NCBI RefSeq assembly: GCF_004522235.1
Contig: NZ_SDLT01000049.1
Coordinates: 1-64,000 of the forward strand
DNA length: 64,000 nucleotides
From: Amycolatopsis nivea
GTDB lineage: Bacteria; Actinomycetota; Actinomycetes; Mycobacteriales; Pseudonocardiaceae
Direction of reading: 5' to 3'
In this document: positions 33,801-41,958 of the stretch, piece by piece
Numbering within the stretch: position 1 is the first letter of the stretch
Layout of the letters: each line of letters starts with the position of its first letter
Notes under the pieces: generated by a model
What the model saw: the letters and a program-made list of their open reading frames with translations, nothing else
Database searches by the model: none
What the model was told of the DNA's origin: nothing
Made by a program: the position numbers and the translations under genes

Positions 33801-34157
33801 TTACCGGCCGCGACCGAGGTCGGCGCCGGCCTGGTCCGCCTCGGCCGTCCGGTCCCGCGCGGCGCGCAGCTTGTCGAGGTATCCGGCGGCGTACCGGCGC
33901 AGCGCCTCGTTCTGGTCGCGCAGCGTGTGCAGGGAGTCCGCGCCGGCGGCCGCGTACTCCGTGCTCGCCGGGTCCGAGCCGGGGGCGGCGAAGACCGCGA
34001 GGATCTCGTCGATCGCGCGGCCGTCGGCGGCGATCTTCGCGAGCTGGTCCTCCCACAACCGGATGACCGCGGTCAGCTCCGCCGCGTCCATGGCGAAACC
34101 GCCGCGCGCACGGCCCGACTCGCCGATGACCAAGGCCGCTCCCTTTCCGGTGCTCAC
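33801..34157 (-). CDS. Small PE/WXG100-like helical protein
   Basis: 118 residues, nearly all helix, without signal or membrane segment; from residue 23 it reads MDAAELTAVIRLWEDQLAKI. It is probably the PE-like partner of the PPE-like protein encoded 34 bases downstream. The first 22 residues may not be translated, because an internal ATG at residue 23 would give a typical 96-residue length. Divergent from acnR. Confidence 0.6.
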   Translation of the reverse strand: MSTGKGAALVIGESGRARGGFAMDAAELTAVIRLWEDQLAKIAADGRAIDEILAVFAAPGSDPASTEYAAAGADSLHTLRDQNEALRRYAAGYLDKLRAARDRTAEADQAGADLGRGR

Positions 34158-34249
34158 GTCGTGATGTGCACAGCGTAGTCAACCGGCCCGGTCGTGTCAG
34201 CCGAGAACCCGCCAGTGTGACGGCGCGCATCCGTTCCGCCGTCTCGTCA

Positions 34250-34265
34250 CAGTACGTACGTACGG
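34250..34265. promoter_or_regulatory. AcnR-type operator upstream of acnR
   Basis: CAGTACGTACGTACGG matches the AcnR consensus at all defined bases except one (G for T near the right end). It lies about 38 bases before the acnR start, consistent with autoregulation. Compare the full match at 13455-13470 before acn. Confidence 0.65.
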
Positions 34266-34302
34266 ATTGCGAGAACCCGGTCCTCGATGTCAGGATTTCA
34301 GG

Positions 34303-34890
34303 ATGCCACGGGTCAGCCAGGATCACCTCGACGCACGCCGCCGGCAGATCCTCGACGGCTCGCGCGTGTGTTTCGCACGCTACGGCTACGAGGGTGCCAC
34401 GGTCCGCCGTCTGGAAGAAGCCACCGGATTGTCGCGCGGGGCGATCTTCCACCACTTCCGCGACAAGGAATCGCTCTTCCTCGCCCTCGCCGAGGACGAC
34501 GCGGTGCGGATGGCCGACGTCGTCGCCGAACAGGGCCTGGTCCAGGTCATGCGCGACCTGCTGGCCGGGAACAGCGAACATCCGGCGGACTGGCTCGGCA
34601 CCCGGCTGGAGGTGTCGCGGCGGCTGCGCACCGACCCGGAGTTCCGCGGCCGGTGGGCGGAACGCTCGCAGCAGCTGACCGAGGCCACCCGCGACCGTCT
34701 CGAATGGCAGCGCAAGGCAGGCAACCTGCGCGACGACGTCGACGTCAGCGTGCTGACCGCGTTCCTGGAACTCGTGCTGGAAGGGCTCGTGTCGCACCTC
34801 GCGATGGGCCTCCCGGGCGACGATCTGGGCCCGGTGCTGGACCTCGTCGAAGAGACCGTGCGACGACACCGGCCGGGCGCGCGCAGCTGA
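34303..34890 (+). CDS. acnR: TetR-family aconitase repressor AcnR
   Basis: 195 residues. The DNA-binding segment ATVRRLEEATGLSRGAIFHHFRDKESLFLAL is nearly that of AcnR from Corynebacterium glutamicum and of Rv1474c as I recall them. MADVVAEQGLVQVMRDLL, TRLEVSRRLRTDPEFR and the C-terminal VLDLVEETVRR are also AcnR-like, beyond general TetR similarity. AcnR represses acn and responds to citrate/metal. It normally follows acn directly; here it lies 18 kb away next to the ESX-like genes, with a probable autoregulatory operator upstream. Confidence 0.85.
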   Translation: MPRVSQDHLDARRRQILDGSRVCFARYGYEGATVRRLEEATGLSRGAIFHHFRDKESLFLALAEDDAVRMADVVAEQGLVQVMRDLLAGNSEHPADWLGTRLEVSRRLRTDPEFRGRWAERSQQLTEATRDRLEWQRKAGNLRDDVDVSVLTAFLELVLEGLVSHLAMGLPGDDLGPVLDLVEETVRRHRPGARS

Positions 34891-34900
34891 ATCGTGTTCA

Positions 34901-35476
34901 ATGTGCCCCGTGGATCTCCTCGCCGCCCACGGCAGCGCACTGGACGTGTTCGACGCCGCCGTGCGCGCCGCCGGTCCGGGCGATTGGGCCCGCGGCACGC
35001 CGTGCACCGATTGGTCGGTACGCGATCTGGTGAATCATCTGGCCGTCGAACAACTCTGGGTACCCCATCTGCTCGCCGGTGCGACGCTTGACGAGGTCGG
35101 CACCCGCTACGACGGAGACGTCCTCGGCGACGACCCACTCTCGGTGTGGGAGAAGGCGTCCGCCGCCGCCCGCGAAGCGTGGCTCTCCCCCGGCGCGCTG
35201 CGCCGCACCGTGCACGTCTCGTTCGGGCTGGTGCCCGCCGAGGAGTACGGCTGGCAGATGACGCTCGACCTCGCCGTGCACGGCTGGGACCTCGCCACCG
35301 CGCTCGGCCGCCCGAACCCGGTCCCGGACGTCCTCGCCGGGCGGCTGCTCGACGTGCTGCGCCCGATGATCGACGACTGGCAGGGCCTCGGGCTGTTCGA
35401 CCCGCCAGTCGCGGCCGGCCGCAACGCGGCGGCTCCGGACCGGCTGGTGGCGTTGCTGGGGCGACGGCCGCGCTGA
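34901..35476 (+). CDS. TIGR03086/MDMPI-type DinB-fold metal-binding protein
   Basis: 191 residues. TPCTDWSVRDLVNHLAVEQLW is the N-terminal motif of the mycothiol-dependent maleylpyruvate isomerase-like (DinB_2) family, and LDLAVHGWDLATALGR carries the later metal-binding His. Such proteins are thought to be mycothiol-dependent transferases; substrate unknown. It begins 10 bases after acnR. ATG 34901 and GTG 34910 are both possible starts. Confidence 0.82.
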   Translation: MCPVDLLAAHGSALDVFDAAVRAAGPGDWARGTPCTDWSVRDLVNHLAVEQLWVPHLLAGATLDEVGTRYDGDVLGDDPLSVWEKASAAAREAWLSPGALRRTVHVSFGLVPAEEYGWQMTLDLAVHGWDLATALGRPNPVPDVLAGRLLDVLRPMIDDWQGLGLFDPPVAAGRNAAAPDRLVALLGRRPR

Positions 35477-35534
35477 AGCACCACTGTGGACGGACGTGCG
35501 GCCGCCGGGTGGGTGGCGTGGTCTCGCTGAGGTC

Positions 35535-35552
35535 GTGAGGGGGACCCCTCAC
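35535..35552. repeat. GTGAGGGG hairpin
   Basis: 8-bp arms GTGAGGGG/CCCCTCAC with a two-base centre, 58 bases after the MDMPI-like gene. Related to the longer hairpin at 16525-16571 and possibly a terminator. Confidence 0.5.
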
Positions 35553-35676
35553 GGGCATTCCCGCCAGTCGGGCCGCGCCCAGCAGCCAGGCGCAGGCGCG
35601 GCGACCAGCGGCAGCAGGCGGCGAGGCGGGCCAGGGGAAACAGGGCAGGCAGCAGCAAGGGCAGAGGCACCGAGCG

Positions 35677-35955
35677 GCAGGCAGCGGCCGCAGGGCAGGC
35701 AACGGCCGCGGGACGGGCAACGGCAACGGGACGGGCAACGGCCGCGAGGCGGGCAACGGCAACGGGACGGGCAACGGCAACGGGACGGGCAACGGCCGCG
35801 AGGCGGGCAACGGCAACGGGACGGGCAACGGCAACGGGACGGGCAACGGCCGCGAGGCGGGCAACGGCAACGGGACGGGCAACGGCAACGGGACGGGCAA
35901 CGGCCGCGAGGCGGGCGACGGCCGCAGGGCGGGCAACGGCAACGGCAACGGGCAG
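35677..35955. repeat. Minisatellite: 18-bp units in a 54-bp higher-order period
   Basis: Units of the type GGGCAACGGCAACGGGAC alternate with GGGCAACGGCCGCGAGGC. The marker GCCGCGAGGC recurs at 35741, 35795, 35849 and 35903, an exact 54-base period. About 15 units of 18 bp in total; outer units are degenerate. Confidence 0.85.
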
Positions 35956-36016
35956 CTTCGCGCACTGCGCCCGCGGGGTTCTCGCCCTGCCGCGGCGGAC
36001 ACGCGCGTTTGGCGAG

Positions 36017-36071
36017 GTCCGTGAAGGGCTCCTTGAGAGAATCAGATTCCCTCAAGGAGCCCTTCACGGAC
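36017..36071. repeat. 55-bp palindrome (family A)
   Basis: 27-bp arms around a single central A (GAATC-A-GATTC core) with one mismatch. Outer ends read GTCCGTGAAGG...CCTTCACGGAC. Near-identical copies are at 41904-41958 and 57428-57482. Confidence 0.85.
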
Positions 36072-36447
36072 CGCAGCGGGAGAGAAGCCGTCCGGCGCGT
36101 CTCGTCCGCCGGAGTTCCGCATCGCTGGCGAGCGCCGCGCTCACCCTGTTCAGAAACCGCAACGCGGCACGGGGGCTTGGAGCACGTCAGCGGCCCGGGA
36201 TGCCGCAGGCGGGAGCGCGGTTCCCGCAGCGGCGGGCGGAAAAACGGGCGCCAGGTTCGCGTCCTGCCGCCGCACGGCTGCCCGGACCCGGTACGATTGT
36301 CGGCATCGTCGCACTACAAACCCGTTATGCCGAGGAGTGACTTCCATCCGTGCGCGCTGCGCCATCGCCCGGTGACAGTACCGGGCCGGGTCCGCATCGA
36401 CCCGGCTTTCCGCCCGCCGTCCGTTCCGCCGTCCCGGACGGTGCGCT

Positions 36448-37773
36448 GTGATCCACGTCCTGCTTTCCGTGCTCGGCGTGCTGCTCTTCCTTCTTCTCAC
36501 GATCGGCACCGGTCTCGCCGTGGCGGCCGAGTTCTCGCTGACCGCGCTCGAGCGCAGCACGGTCGACGCGGACGTCCGCCAGGTCGGTGACAAGCGTTCG
36601 CGCACCGTCCAGAAGGCGCACCGCACGCTGAGCTTCCAGCTCTCCGGCGCGCAGGTCGCGATCACGCTCACCACGCTGATCACCGGTTTCCTCGCCGAAC
36701 CGCTCATCGGCGACCTGGTCCGCCCGCTGCTCGACGCGACCGGCCTGCCCGCTTCGGCGGCGTCCGGGGTCGCGGTGGCGGTCGCGCTGGTGCTGGCCAC
36801 GTTCCTGTCGATGATCCTCGGCGAGATGGTGCCGAAGAACATCGCGATCGCGCGGCCGCTGCCGACCGCGCGCGCGGTTTCCGGCTACCACGCCCGGTTC
36901 TCGGCGCTGTTCCGCTGGCTCATCACGCTGATGAACAACAGCGCCAACTTCCTCGTCCGCAAATTCGGCATCGAGCCGCAGGAGGAGCTCCGTTCCGCGC
37001 GGTCGCCGCAGGAGCTGGGCTCGATCGTCCGCTCCAGCGCGGAAAGCGGGAAGCTCGACACGTCCACCGCGGAGCTGCTGGACCGCTCCCTGCGCTTCGG
37101 CGACCGCACCGCGGACGAGCTGATGACCCCGCGCGTGCAGGTCGAATCGCTCACCGTGGACGACACGATCGACGACCTCATCGACATCTCGCGGCGCACC
37201 GGGTTCTCGCGGTTCCCCGTGTACACCGAGGATCTCGACGACGTCCAGGGCGCGGTGCACGTCAAGCAGGCGTTCGCCGTCCCGGCCGCCGACCGCGCGA
37301 CCACGCGGATCCGGTCGGCGATGCGGCCGGTGCCGACGGTGCCGGAATCGCTGCCCGGCGACGATCTGCTGAACCGGCTGCGCGATTCGCGCTACCAGCT
37401 GGCGATCGTGGTGGACGAGTACGGCGGCACCGCCGGGCTGGTCACGCTGGAGGACGTGGTCGAGGAGATCATCGGCGACGTCCGCGACGAGCACGACGAC
37501 CGCGAGGCCCCGGCCGCGCAGCAGCTCGGCGCGGACCGCTGGCTCGTGTCCGGGCAGCTGCGCGCGGACGAGGTCCGCGACATCACCGGGTTCCGGATGC
37601 CCGAGGGCGACTACGAAACGATCGCCGGGCTGATCCTGGAGCGGCTCGGCGCGATCCCGGCCGAGGGCGACGCCGTCGAGGTCGACGGCTGGCGGCTCGC
37701 GGTCACCAGCATGGACCGGCACCGCGTCGCCGAGGTCCAGGTGCGCCCGGCCGAACGCGAGGTGACCGCGTGA
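36448..37773 (+). CDS. CNNM/CorC-type membrane protein with CBS pair
   Basis: 441 residues. The DUF21 (CNNM) transmembrane domain covers about 1-200, with FLSMILGEMVPKNIAIARPL; a CBS pair follows (about 215-340, with ADELMTPRVQVESL and VVDEYGGTAGLVTLEDVVEEIIGD), then a C-terminal CorC/HlyC domain. The family moves Mg2+ or Co2+, or regulates such transport. GTG 36448 is the likely start, but no strong ribosome site is visible. It overlaps a paralogue by four bases. Confidence 0.92.
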   Translation: MIHVLLSVLGVLLFLLLTIGTGLAVAAEFSLTALERSTVDADVRQVGDKRSRTVQKAHRTLSFQLSGAQVAITLTTLITGFLAEPLIGDLVRPLLDATGLPASAASGVAVAVALVLATFLSMILGEMVPKNIAIARPLPTARAVSGYHARFSALFRWLITLMNNSANFLVRKFGIEPQEELRSARSPQELGSIVRSSAESGKLDTSTAELLDRSLRFGDRTADELMTPRVQVESLTVDDTIDDLIDISRRTGFSRFPVYTEDLDDVQGAVHVKQAFAVPAADRATTRIRSAMRPVPTVPESLPGDDLLNRLRDSRYQLAIVVDEYGGTAGLVTLEDVVEEIIGDVRDEHDDREAPAAQQLGADRWLVSGQLRADEVRDITGFRMPEGDYETIAGLILERLGAIPAEGDAVEVDGWRLAVTSMDRHRVAEVQVRPAEREVTA

Positions 37774-38813
37774 GCGACTGGCTGAACATCGCCCTCGTCG
37801 TGGTCCTGCTGCTGGCCAACGCGTTCTTCGTCGGCGCGGAATTCACCCTGATCTCCTCGCGCCGCGACCGGCTGGAAGCGTTGCTGGAGCAGGGAAAGAC
37901 CCGCGCGCAGATCGTGATCAACGCGAGCAAGCACGTCTCGCAGATGCTCGCCGGGGCGCAGCTCGGGATCACCATCTGCTCGCTGCTGCTCGGCCGCTTG
38001 GGCGAGCCCGCGGTCGCGCACCGGCTGTCCGGGTTCTTCGATCTGCTCGGCCTGCCCGACCAGCTGCTGCACCCGATCTCGTTCGCGATCGCGCTGGCGT
38101 TCATCACCATGCTGCACGTGCTGATCGGCGAGATGGTGCCGAAGAACCTCGCGATCGCCGAACCGGAGCGGCTCGCGCTGTGGCTCGTGCCGGTGCACGT
38201 GGCGTGGGTGAAGGTGGCGAACCCGGTCATCGCGTTCCTCAACTTCGTCGCGAACTCGCTGCTGCGCCTGATGAAGGTGGAGCCGAAGGACGAACTGGAG
38301 ACCGCGTACAGCTCCGACGAACTCGCCGAACTGCTCAGCGAATCGCGCCAGGAAGGGCTGCTCGACCAGTCCGAGCACCGGCGGCTTTCGCAGACGCTGT
38401 CGTCGGTCGCGAAGACCGTCGCGGACGTGCTGGTGCCCACCTCGGAGCTCACGACGCTCCCCTGCGGGCCGACGCTCGGCGACGTCGAGCGAGCGGTGTC
38501 CACCACCGGGTTCTCGCGCTTCCCGGTGTGCACCGACGACGGTTCGCTCACCGGCTACATCCACGTGAAGGACGTGCTCGACCTCGTCGGCCAGGACCCG
38601 GACACGGTGGTGCCGGACGACAAGACGCGACCGCTCACCGAACTGCGGTCGGACGCGCGGCTCGACGTCGCGCTTTCGGCCATGCGCAAGGAAGGCAGCC
38701 ACCTCGCGCGGGCGCTCGACGCTTCCGGTGCGGCCGTCGGCGTGGTGGCGCTGGAAGACCTCGTCGAGGAGTACGTGGGGACCGTGCGCGACGGCACCCA
38801 CGTGGCGGCATGA
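37770..38813 (+). CDS. Second CNNM/CorC-type membrane protein, shorter form
   Basis: 347 residues. DUF21 domain (about 1-190) with LHVLIGEMVPKNLAIAEPERL and CBS domains (about 210-340), but no C-terminal CorC/HlyC domain, unlike its neighbour. Paired long and short CNNM genes are common in actinobacteria and may form a heteromer (inference). GTG 37770 overlaps the previous stop (GTGA), and its stop overlaps the next start (ATGA). Confidence 0.92.
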   Translation: MSDWLNIALVVVLLLANAFFVGAEFTLISSRRDRLEALLEQGKTRAQIVINASKHVSQMLAGAQLGITICSLLLGRLGEPAVAHRLSGFFDLLGLPDQLLHPISFAIALAFITMLHVLIGEMVPKNLAIAEPERLALWLVPVHVAWVKVANPVIAFLNFVANSLLRLMKVEPKDELETAYSSDELAELLSESRQEGLLDQSEHRRLSQTLSSVAKTVADVLVPTSELTTLPCGPTLGDVERAVSTTGFSRFPVCTDDGSLTGYIHVKDVLDLVGQDPDTVVPDDKTRPLTELRSDARLDVALSAMRKEGSHLARALDASGAAVGVVALEDLVEEYVGTVRDGTHVAA

Positions 38814-39745
38814 GCGCGGTCGTCGTGCTCGCCGAGGCGGACTGGCAGGCCCGGGAGCACGCGCACGCCGAGCGGATGCGCGCGTGGACCGGGCCCCATC
38901 AGGAACGCCGGGCGCGGGGCGAGAAACACCCCGTGCTGGATTTCCTGTTCACGTACTACTCGCACCGGCCGGGGCATCTCGAACGCTGGCAGCCGGGTCC
39001 GGGCGTGGTGCTCGAGGGCGCGTCCGCGCGGCGGTTCCTCGAGCGTCCGGCCTACGTCGAGACCGAGGCCGGGGTGATGCTCGACCCGGCGGCGTTCACC
39101 GGCCGCCGGGCGCGCACCGCGGAGTTCGTGCTGAAGCTGCTGTCGGCCACGGCTTCGCGAGCGCCGCGGCTGAGCTGCTTCGGGCTGCACGAATGGGCCA
39201 TGGTCTACCGCGAGCCCGCGGACTCGGTCCGGCACGCGCAGGTCCCGCTGCGGCTCGGCTCGGCCGGGACCGACCGGGTCGTGGAATCGATGGACATCCG
39301 GTGCGGGCACTACGACGCGTTCCGGTTCTTCACCGGTCCGGCGCGGCCGCGGAACACCCTGGAGCCGACCCGGGAATCGCAGGTCGCGCTGGAGCAGCCG
39401 GGCTGCCTGCACGCGAACATGGATCTTTTCAAGTGGGCTTACAAGCTCGATCCGTTCGTGCCCGCGGAGCTGGTCGGCGACTGTTTCGCGCTCGCCGCGG
39501 ACGTCCGTGAACTGGACATGCGGGCCAGCCCGTACGATCTAGCGGACTACGGCTACCGGCCGGTGCCGATCGAGACCGCCGAAGGGCGGGCCTCCTACGC
39601 CCGCGCCCAGGCCGGATTCGCCGAGCGGGCCGCGCCGCTGCGGGCCCGCCTGATCGGCCTCTGCCGCGACCTTCTCGCCGACCCGGCCCAGCCGCCGGAT
39701 CCCGTGCCGGAGTCGCCCGGCCGTGGAGCTGACAACTCTGCGTAA
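38810..39745 (+). CDS. Conserved actinobacterial protein, often named 3-methyladenine DNA glycosylase-like
   Basis: 311 residues, cytoplasmic. FTYYSHRPGHLERWQPGPG, CFGLHEWAMVY, RCGHYDAFRFFTGPARP and CLHANMDLFKWAYKLDPF are conserved blocks of a family common beside actinobacterial genes. The glycosylase name is inherited from annotation; I see no helix-hairpin-helix or other glycosylase motif that proves it. Its ATG overlaps the CNNM stop by four bases, so it is cotranscribed. Confidence 0.7.
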   Translation: MSAVVVLAEADWQAREHAHAERMRAWTGPHQERRARGEKHPVLDFLFTYYSHRPGHLERWQPGPGVVLEGASARRFLERPAYVETEAGVMLDPAAFTGRRARTAEFVLKLLSATASRAPRLSCFGLHEWAMVYREPADSVRHAQVPLRLGSAGTDRVVESMDIRCGHYDAFRFFTGPARPRNTLEPTRESQVALEQPGCLHANMDLFKWAYKLDPFVPAELVGDCFALAADVRELDMRASPYDLADYGYRPVPIETAEGRASYARAQAGFAERAAPLRARLIGLCRDLLADPAQPPDPVPESPGRGADNSA

Positions 39746-39834
39746 CGGTATTCACCGCAGGTCGCTGGCCTGATAGAGTGATAACGGTTCGATTGCATAA
39801 CTGAGCGTGTTGTGCAGGTCACGAAAGGACAACG

Positions 39835-40521
39835 ATGGGGCGTCACAGCCTGCCCGAGGAGCCGGTGCCGCACCCTCTCGACCCGCCGAAGCGGCCCGCC
39901 GGCCGCAGCGAGACGACCGGGTCGCACCGGATCGTCGCCAAGAAGGCGCCTCGCAGGCGGATCGCGAAGTGGCCTCTCGTGGCCGTCGGGCTCGTGGTGC
40001 TGGCCACGCTCGGCGTGGTCGGCTGGAACTGGGCCGACAGCGTGCTCAACAACCGCGCCGAGGCGCAGGCCGCCAGCTGCAACGGCGGCCGCACCGACGT
40101 CCGGATCGTGGTGACCCCGCAGATCGCCAAGCCGGTCGAGACCGCGGCGGCGCGCTGGAACCAGGACCTCACCCAGGTCCACGGCAGCTGCGTGCACGTG
40201 GCCGTGCAGAGCAAGCCCGCCTCCGAGGTGCTGAACGCGCTCACCGGCAAATCCTCGCTCGACACGATCGGCGGCCTGCCCGACGGCTGGATCCCCGAAT
40301 CGTCGTACTGGGTGACCCAGCTCTCGAAGTCCAAGCCGGACGTCATCGGCTCCCCCGCGATGCCGATCGGCTCCGGCCCGCCCGCGGACTACCCGTTCGT
40401 CGGCCTGTCCGGGAAGACGATCGACGAGGTCCAGCAGCGCGGCACGCAGAGCTTCCGCGCGTTCCTCAAGGAACCGGCCCAGCTGGCCGACTTCGCGGCG
40501 GCGGGCATCCGCGCTTCCTGA
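39835..40521 (+). CDS. Membrane-anchored solute-binding-like protein, short form
   Basis: 228 residues. A basic cytoplasmic start (HRIVAKKAPRRRIAKW), one membrane helix (about 46-68), then an exported domain with RIVVTPQIAKPVETAAARWNQ, like the first part of actinobacterial substrate-binding plus VWA proteins. Full members are much longer. Here the text jumps from an early lobe to TQSFRAFLKEPAQLADFAAAGIR, which looks like the end of the binding fold. This suggests internal deletion and loss of the VWA part. A repeat array sharing its last codons begins just after the stop. Homology is moderate; truncation is inferred. Confidence 0.6.
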   Translation: MGRHSLPEEPVPHPLDPPKRPAGRSETTGSHRIVAKKAPRRRIAKWPLVAVGLVVLATLGVVGWNWADSVLNNRAEAQAASCNGGRTDVRIVVTPQIAKPVETAAARWNQDLTQVHGSCVHVAVQSKPASEVLNALTGKSSLDTIGGLPDGWIPESSYWVTQLSKSKPDVIGSPAMPIGSGPPADYPFVGLSGKTIDEVQQRGTQSFRAFLKEPAQLADFAAAGIRAS

Positions 40522-40560
40522 CTCTCTGACCCGCTGGCACCGCCTCCGCCCTCGACCGGG

Positions 40561-40950
40561 CTGGGGCGGTGCGGTGTATCTGGGGCAAGCCTCGAGGACA
40601 TCGCCAGAACCCGCGCAGCAGCCTGGCACCGCAACGACGGGCATGCGCCCCCTCGAACGGCAAGCACCGCCTCCGCCCACGGCTGGGGCGGTGCGGTGTT
40701 TCCGGGGCCGCGAGGAAGTCGCCAAAACCCGCACAGCTGGCTGCCTCCGCAGCTACGCGCATGCGCCCTGGGCTGTGGCAGTGAGGGCGTATCCTGGGCA
40801 GGCCTTGGGCTCCCGAAGCCGCAGCGACCGGCATCCGCGCAGCTGACTGCCGCTGCGACGCGCATGCGCCCTGGGCTGAGGCGGTGCGGCGCGTCCGGGG
40901 CAGGCCTTGATTCCCGAAGCCGCGGCGGGCATCCGCGCTTCCCGACCGGC
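40561..40950. repeat. Degenerate repeat array downstream of the solute-binding-like gene
   Basis: The phrase CTGGGGCGGTGCGGTG or a close variant recurs at about 40561, 40683, 40773 and 40875, followed each time by CGGGGC/TGGGCAGG-type text and GCATGCGCC or GCATCCGCGC. The array fills most of the 432-base gap 40522-40953. Bases near 40922-40942 repeat the last 21 bases of the upstream coding sequence (GCGGCGGGCATCCGCGC). Confidence 0.65.
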
Positions 40951-40953
40951 CGT

Positions 40954-41742
40954 TCAGGAGTCGAGTTCTGCCAGGGCCAGCAGGTCGTCCTCGGCGAGCT
41001 CGAAGTCGAACACGTCCGCGTTCTCCCGGATCCGCGACGGGGTCGCCGACTTCGGGATCGCGATGATGCCCAGCTGCAGGTGCCAGCGCAGCACCAGCTG
41101 GGCGGGCGTCTTCCCGTACTTCGCCGCCAGCGCCGTGATCACCCGGTCGTTCAGGTTCCGGCCGCGGGCCAGCGGGCTCCACGCCTCGGTCGCGATGCCG
41201 TGCTCGGCGTGGAACGCGCGCAGCGGGGCCTGCTGCTGCCACGGGTGCAGTTCGACCTGGTTGACCACCGGCACGACCTCGGTCTCGTCGAGCAGGCGGC
41301 GCAGGTGGTCGACGCCGAAGTTCGACACGCCGATCGCCCGGACGCGGCCCTCGTTGAGCAGCAGTTCGAGCGCGCGCCAGGTCTCGACGTAGCGGTCCAG
41401 CTCCGGTTTCGGCCAGTGGATCAAGTACAGGTCGACCGGGCCGAGGCCGAGGGCTTCGGCGCTGCGGTCGAACGCGCGCAGGGTGTTGTCGTAGCCGTGG
41501 TCGGTGTTCCAGACCTTGGTGGTCACGAAGACGTCCTCGCGCGGCAGCCCGGACTCCCGCACCGCCGCGCCGACCTCGGCTTCGTTGCCGTACATGGCGG
41601 CGGTGTCGATGCTGCGGTACCCGGCTTCGAACGCCGTTGCGACGACCTTCGCGACCTGGTCCGGCCGGACTTGGTACATGCCGAGTCCGAGCTGCGGGAT
41701 GACGACCGAATTGTTCAGCGTGAGCAGGGGCGGCACAGCCAT
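40954..41742 (-). CDS. Aldo/keto reductase
   Basis: 262-residue TIM-barrel NADPH oxidoreductase. Catalytic Asp46 and Tyr51 (SIDTAAMYGNE), Lys76 (VTTKVWN) and the His of LYLIHWPKP form the tetrad. GVSNFGVDHL and IPKSATPSRIREN bind cofactor. It resembles 2,5-diketo-gluconate reductase-type AKR5 proteins; substrate unknown. Confidence 0.92.
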   Translation of the reverse strand: MAVPPLLTLNNSVVIPQLGLGMYQVRPDQVAKVVATAFEAGYRSIDTAAMYGNEAEVGAAVRESGLPREDVFVTTKVWNTDHGYDNTLRAFDRSAEALGLGPVDLYLIHWPKPELDRYVETWRALELLLNEGRVRAIGVSNFGVDHLRRLLDETEVVPVVNQVELHPWQQQAPLRAFHAEHGIATEAWSPLARGRNLNDRVITALAAKYGKTPAQLVLRWHLQLGIIAIPKSATPSRIRENADVFDFELAEDDLLALAELDS

Positions 41743-41817
41743 GCGGCGATCCTCACTGCGGTGTTCTCGGGAACGGGTCTCCTGGGGAACACCGCAGATC
41801 TTGCCACTGTCCGGCCG

Positions 41818-41890
41818 CCGCCGCTCGCGTCCCCCGCCGCTCGCGTCCCCCGCCGCTCGCGTCCCCCGCCGCTCGCGTCCCCCGCCGCAG
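41818..41890. repeat. 16-bp direct repeat, four copies
   Basis: CCGCTCGCGTCCCCCG begins at 41821, 41837, 41853 and 41869 without change, with partial flanks. It lies between the AKR start and the palindrome at 41904, and may interfere with or position the AKR promoter. Confidence 0.85.
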
Positions 41891-41903
41891 TCCGCCGCCC
41901 GAC

Positions 41904-41958
41904 GTCCGTGAAGGGCTCCTTGAGGGAATCAGATTCCTTCGAGGAGTCCTTCACGGAC
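41904..41958. repeat. 55-bp palindrome (family A) overlapping the cyclodeaminase 3' end
   Basis: Same unit as at 36017 and 57428 with a few arm mismatches (TTCGAGGAGTCC in the right arm). Its rightmost 30 bases are translated as the last nine codons and stop of the cyclodeaminase-like gene. Confidence 0.85.

Larger units (their letters stand above)
35477..36447. other. 971-base gap made of repeats
   Basis: No credible gene. The gap holds a GTGAGGGG hairpin (35535-35552), an 18/54-bp minisatellite (35677-35955) and a 55-bp palindrome (36017-36071). Long open frames here, rich in Pro-Leu or Gly-Gln-Arg, are by-products of the tandem repeat. The last 370 bases should contain the promoter of the CNNM gene, but no strong -35/-10 pair was found. 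Confidence 0.6.

Noticed and set aside
35677-35955. CRISPR array
   Set aside because: Repeat units are contiguous with no unique spacers and there are no cas genes.
34386-36002. Pro/Leu repeat protein on the - strand and Gly/Gln/Arg repeat protein on the + strand
   Set aside because: Both come from translating the 18-bp minisatellite in different frames and run across the acnR-side genes; no start site or conserved domain.
40561-40950. CRISPR-like or attC-like array
   Set aside because: Units are degenerate with uneven spacing and no conserved repeat/spacer boundary.
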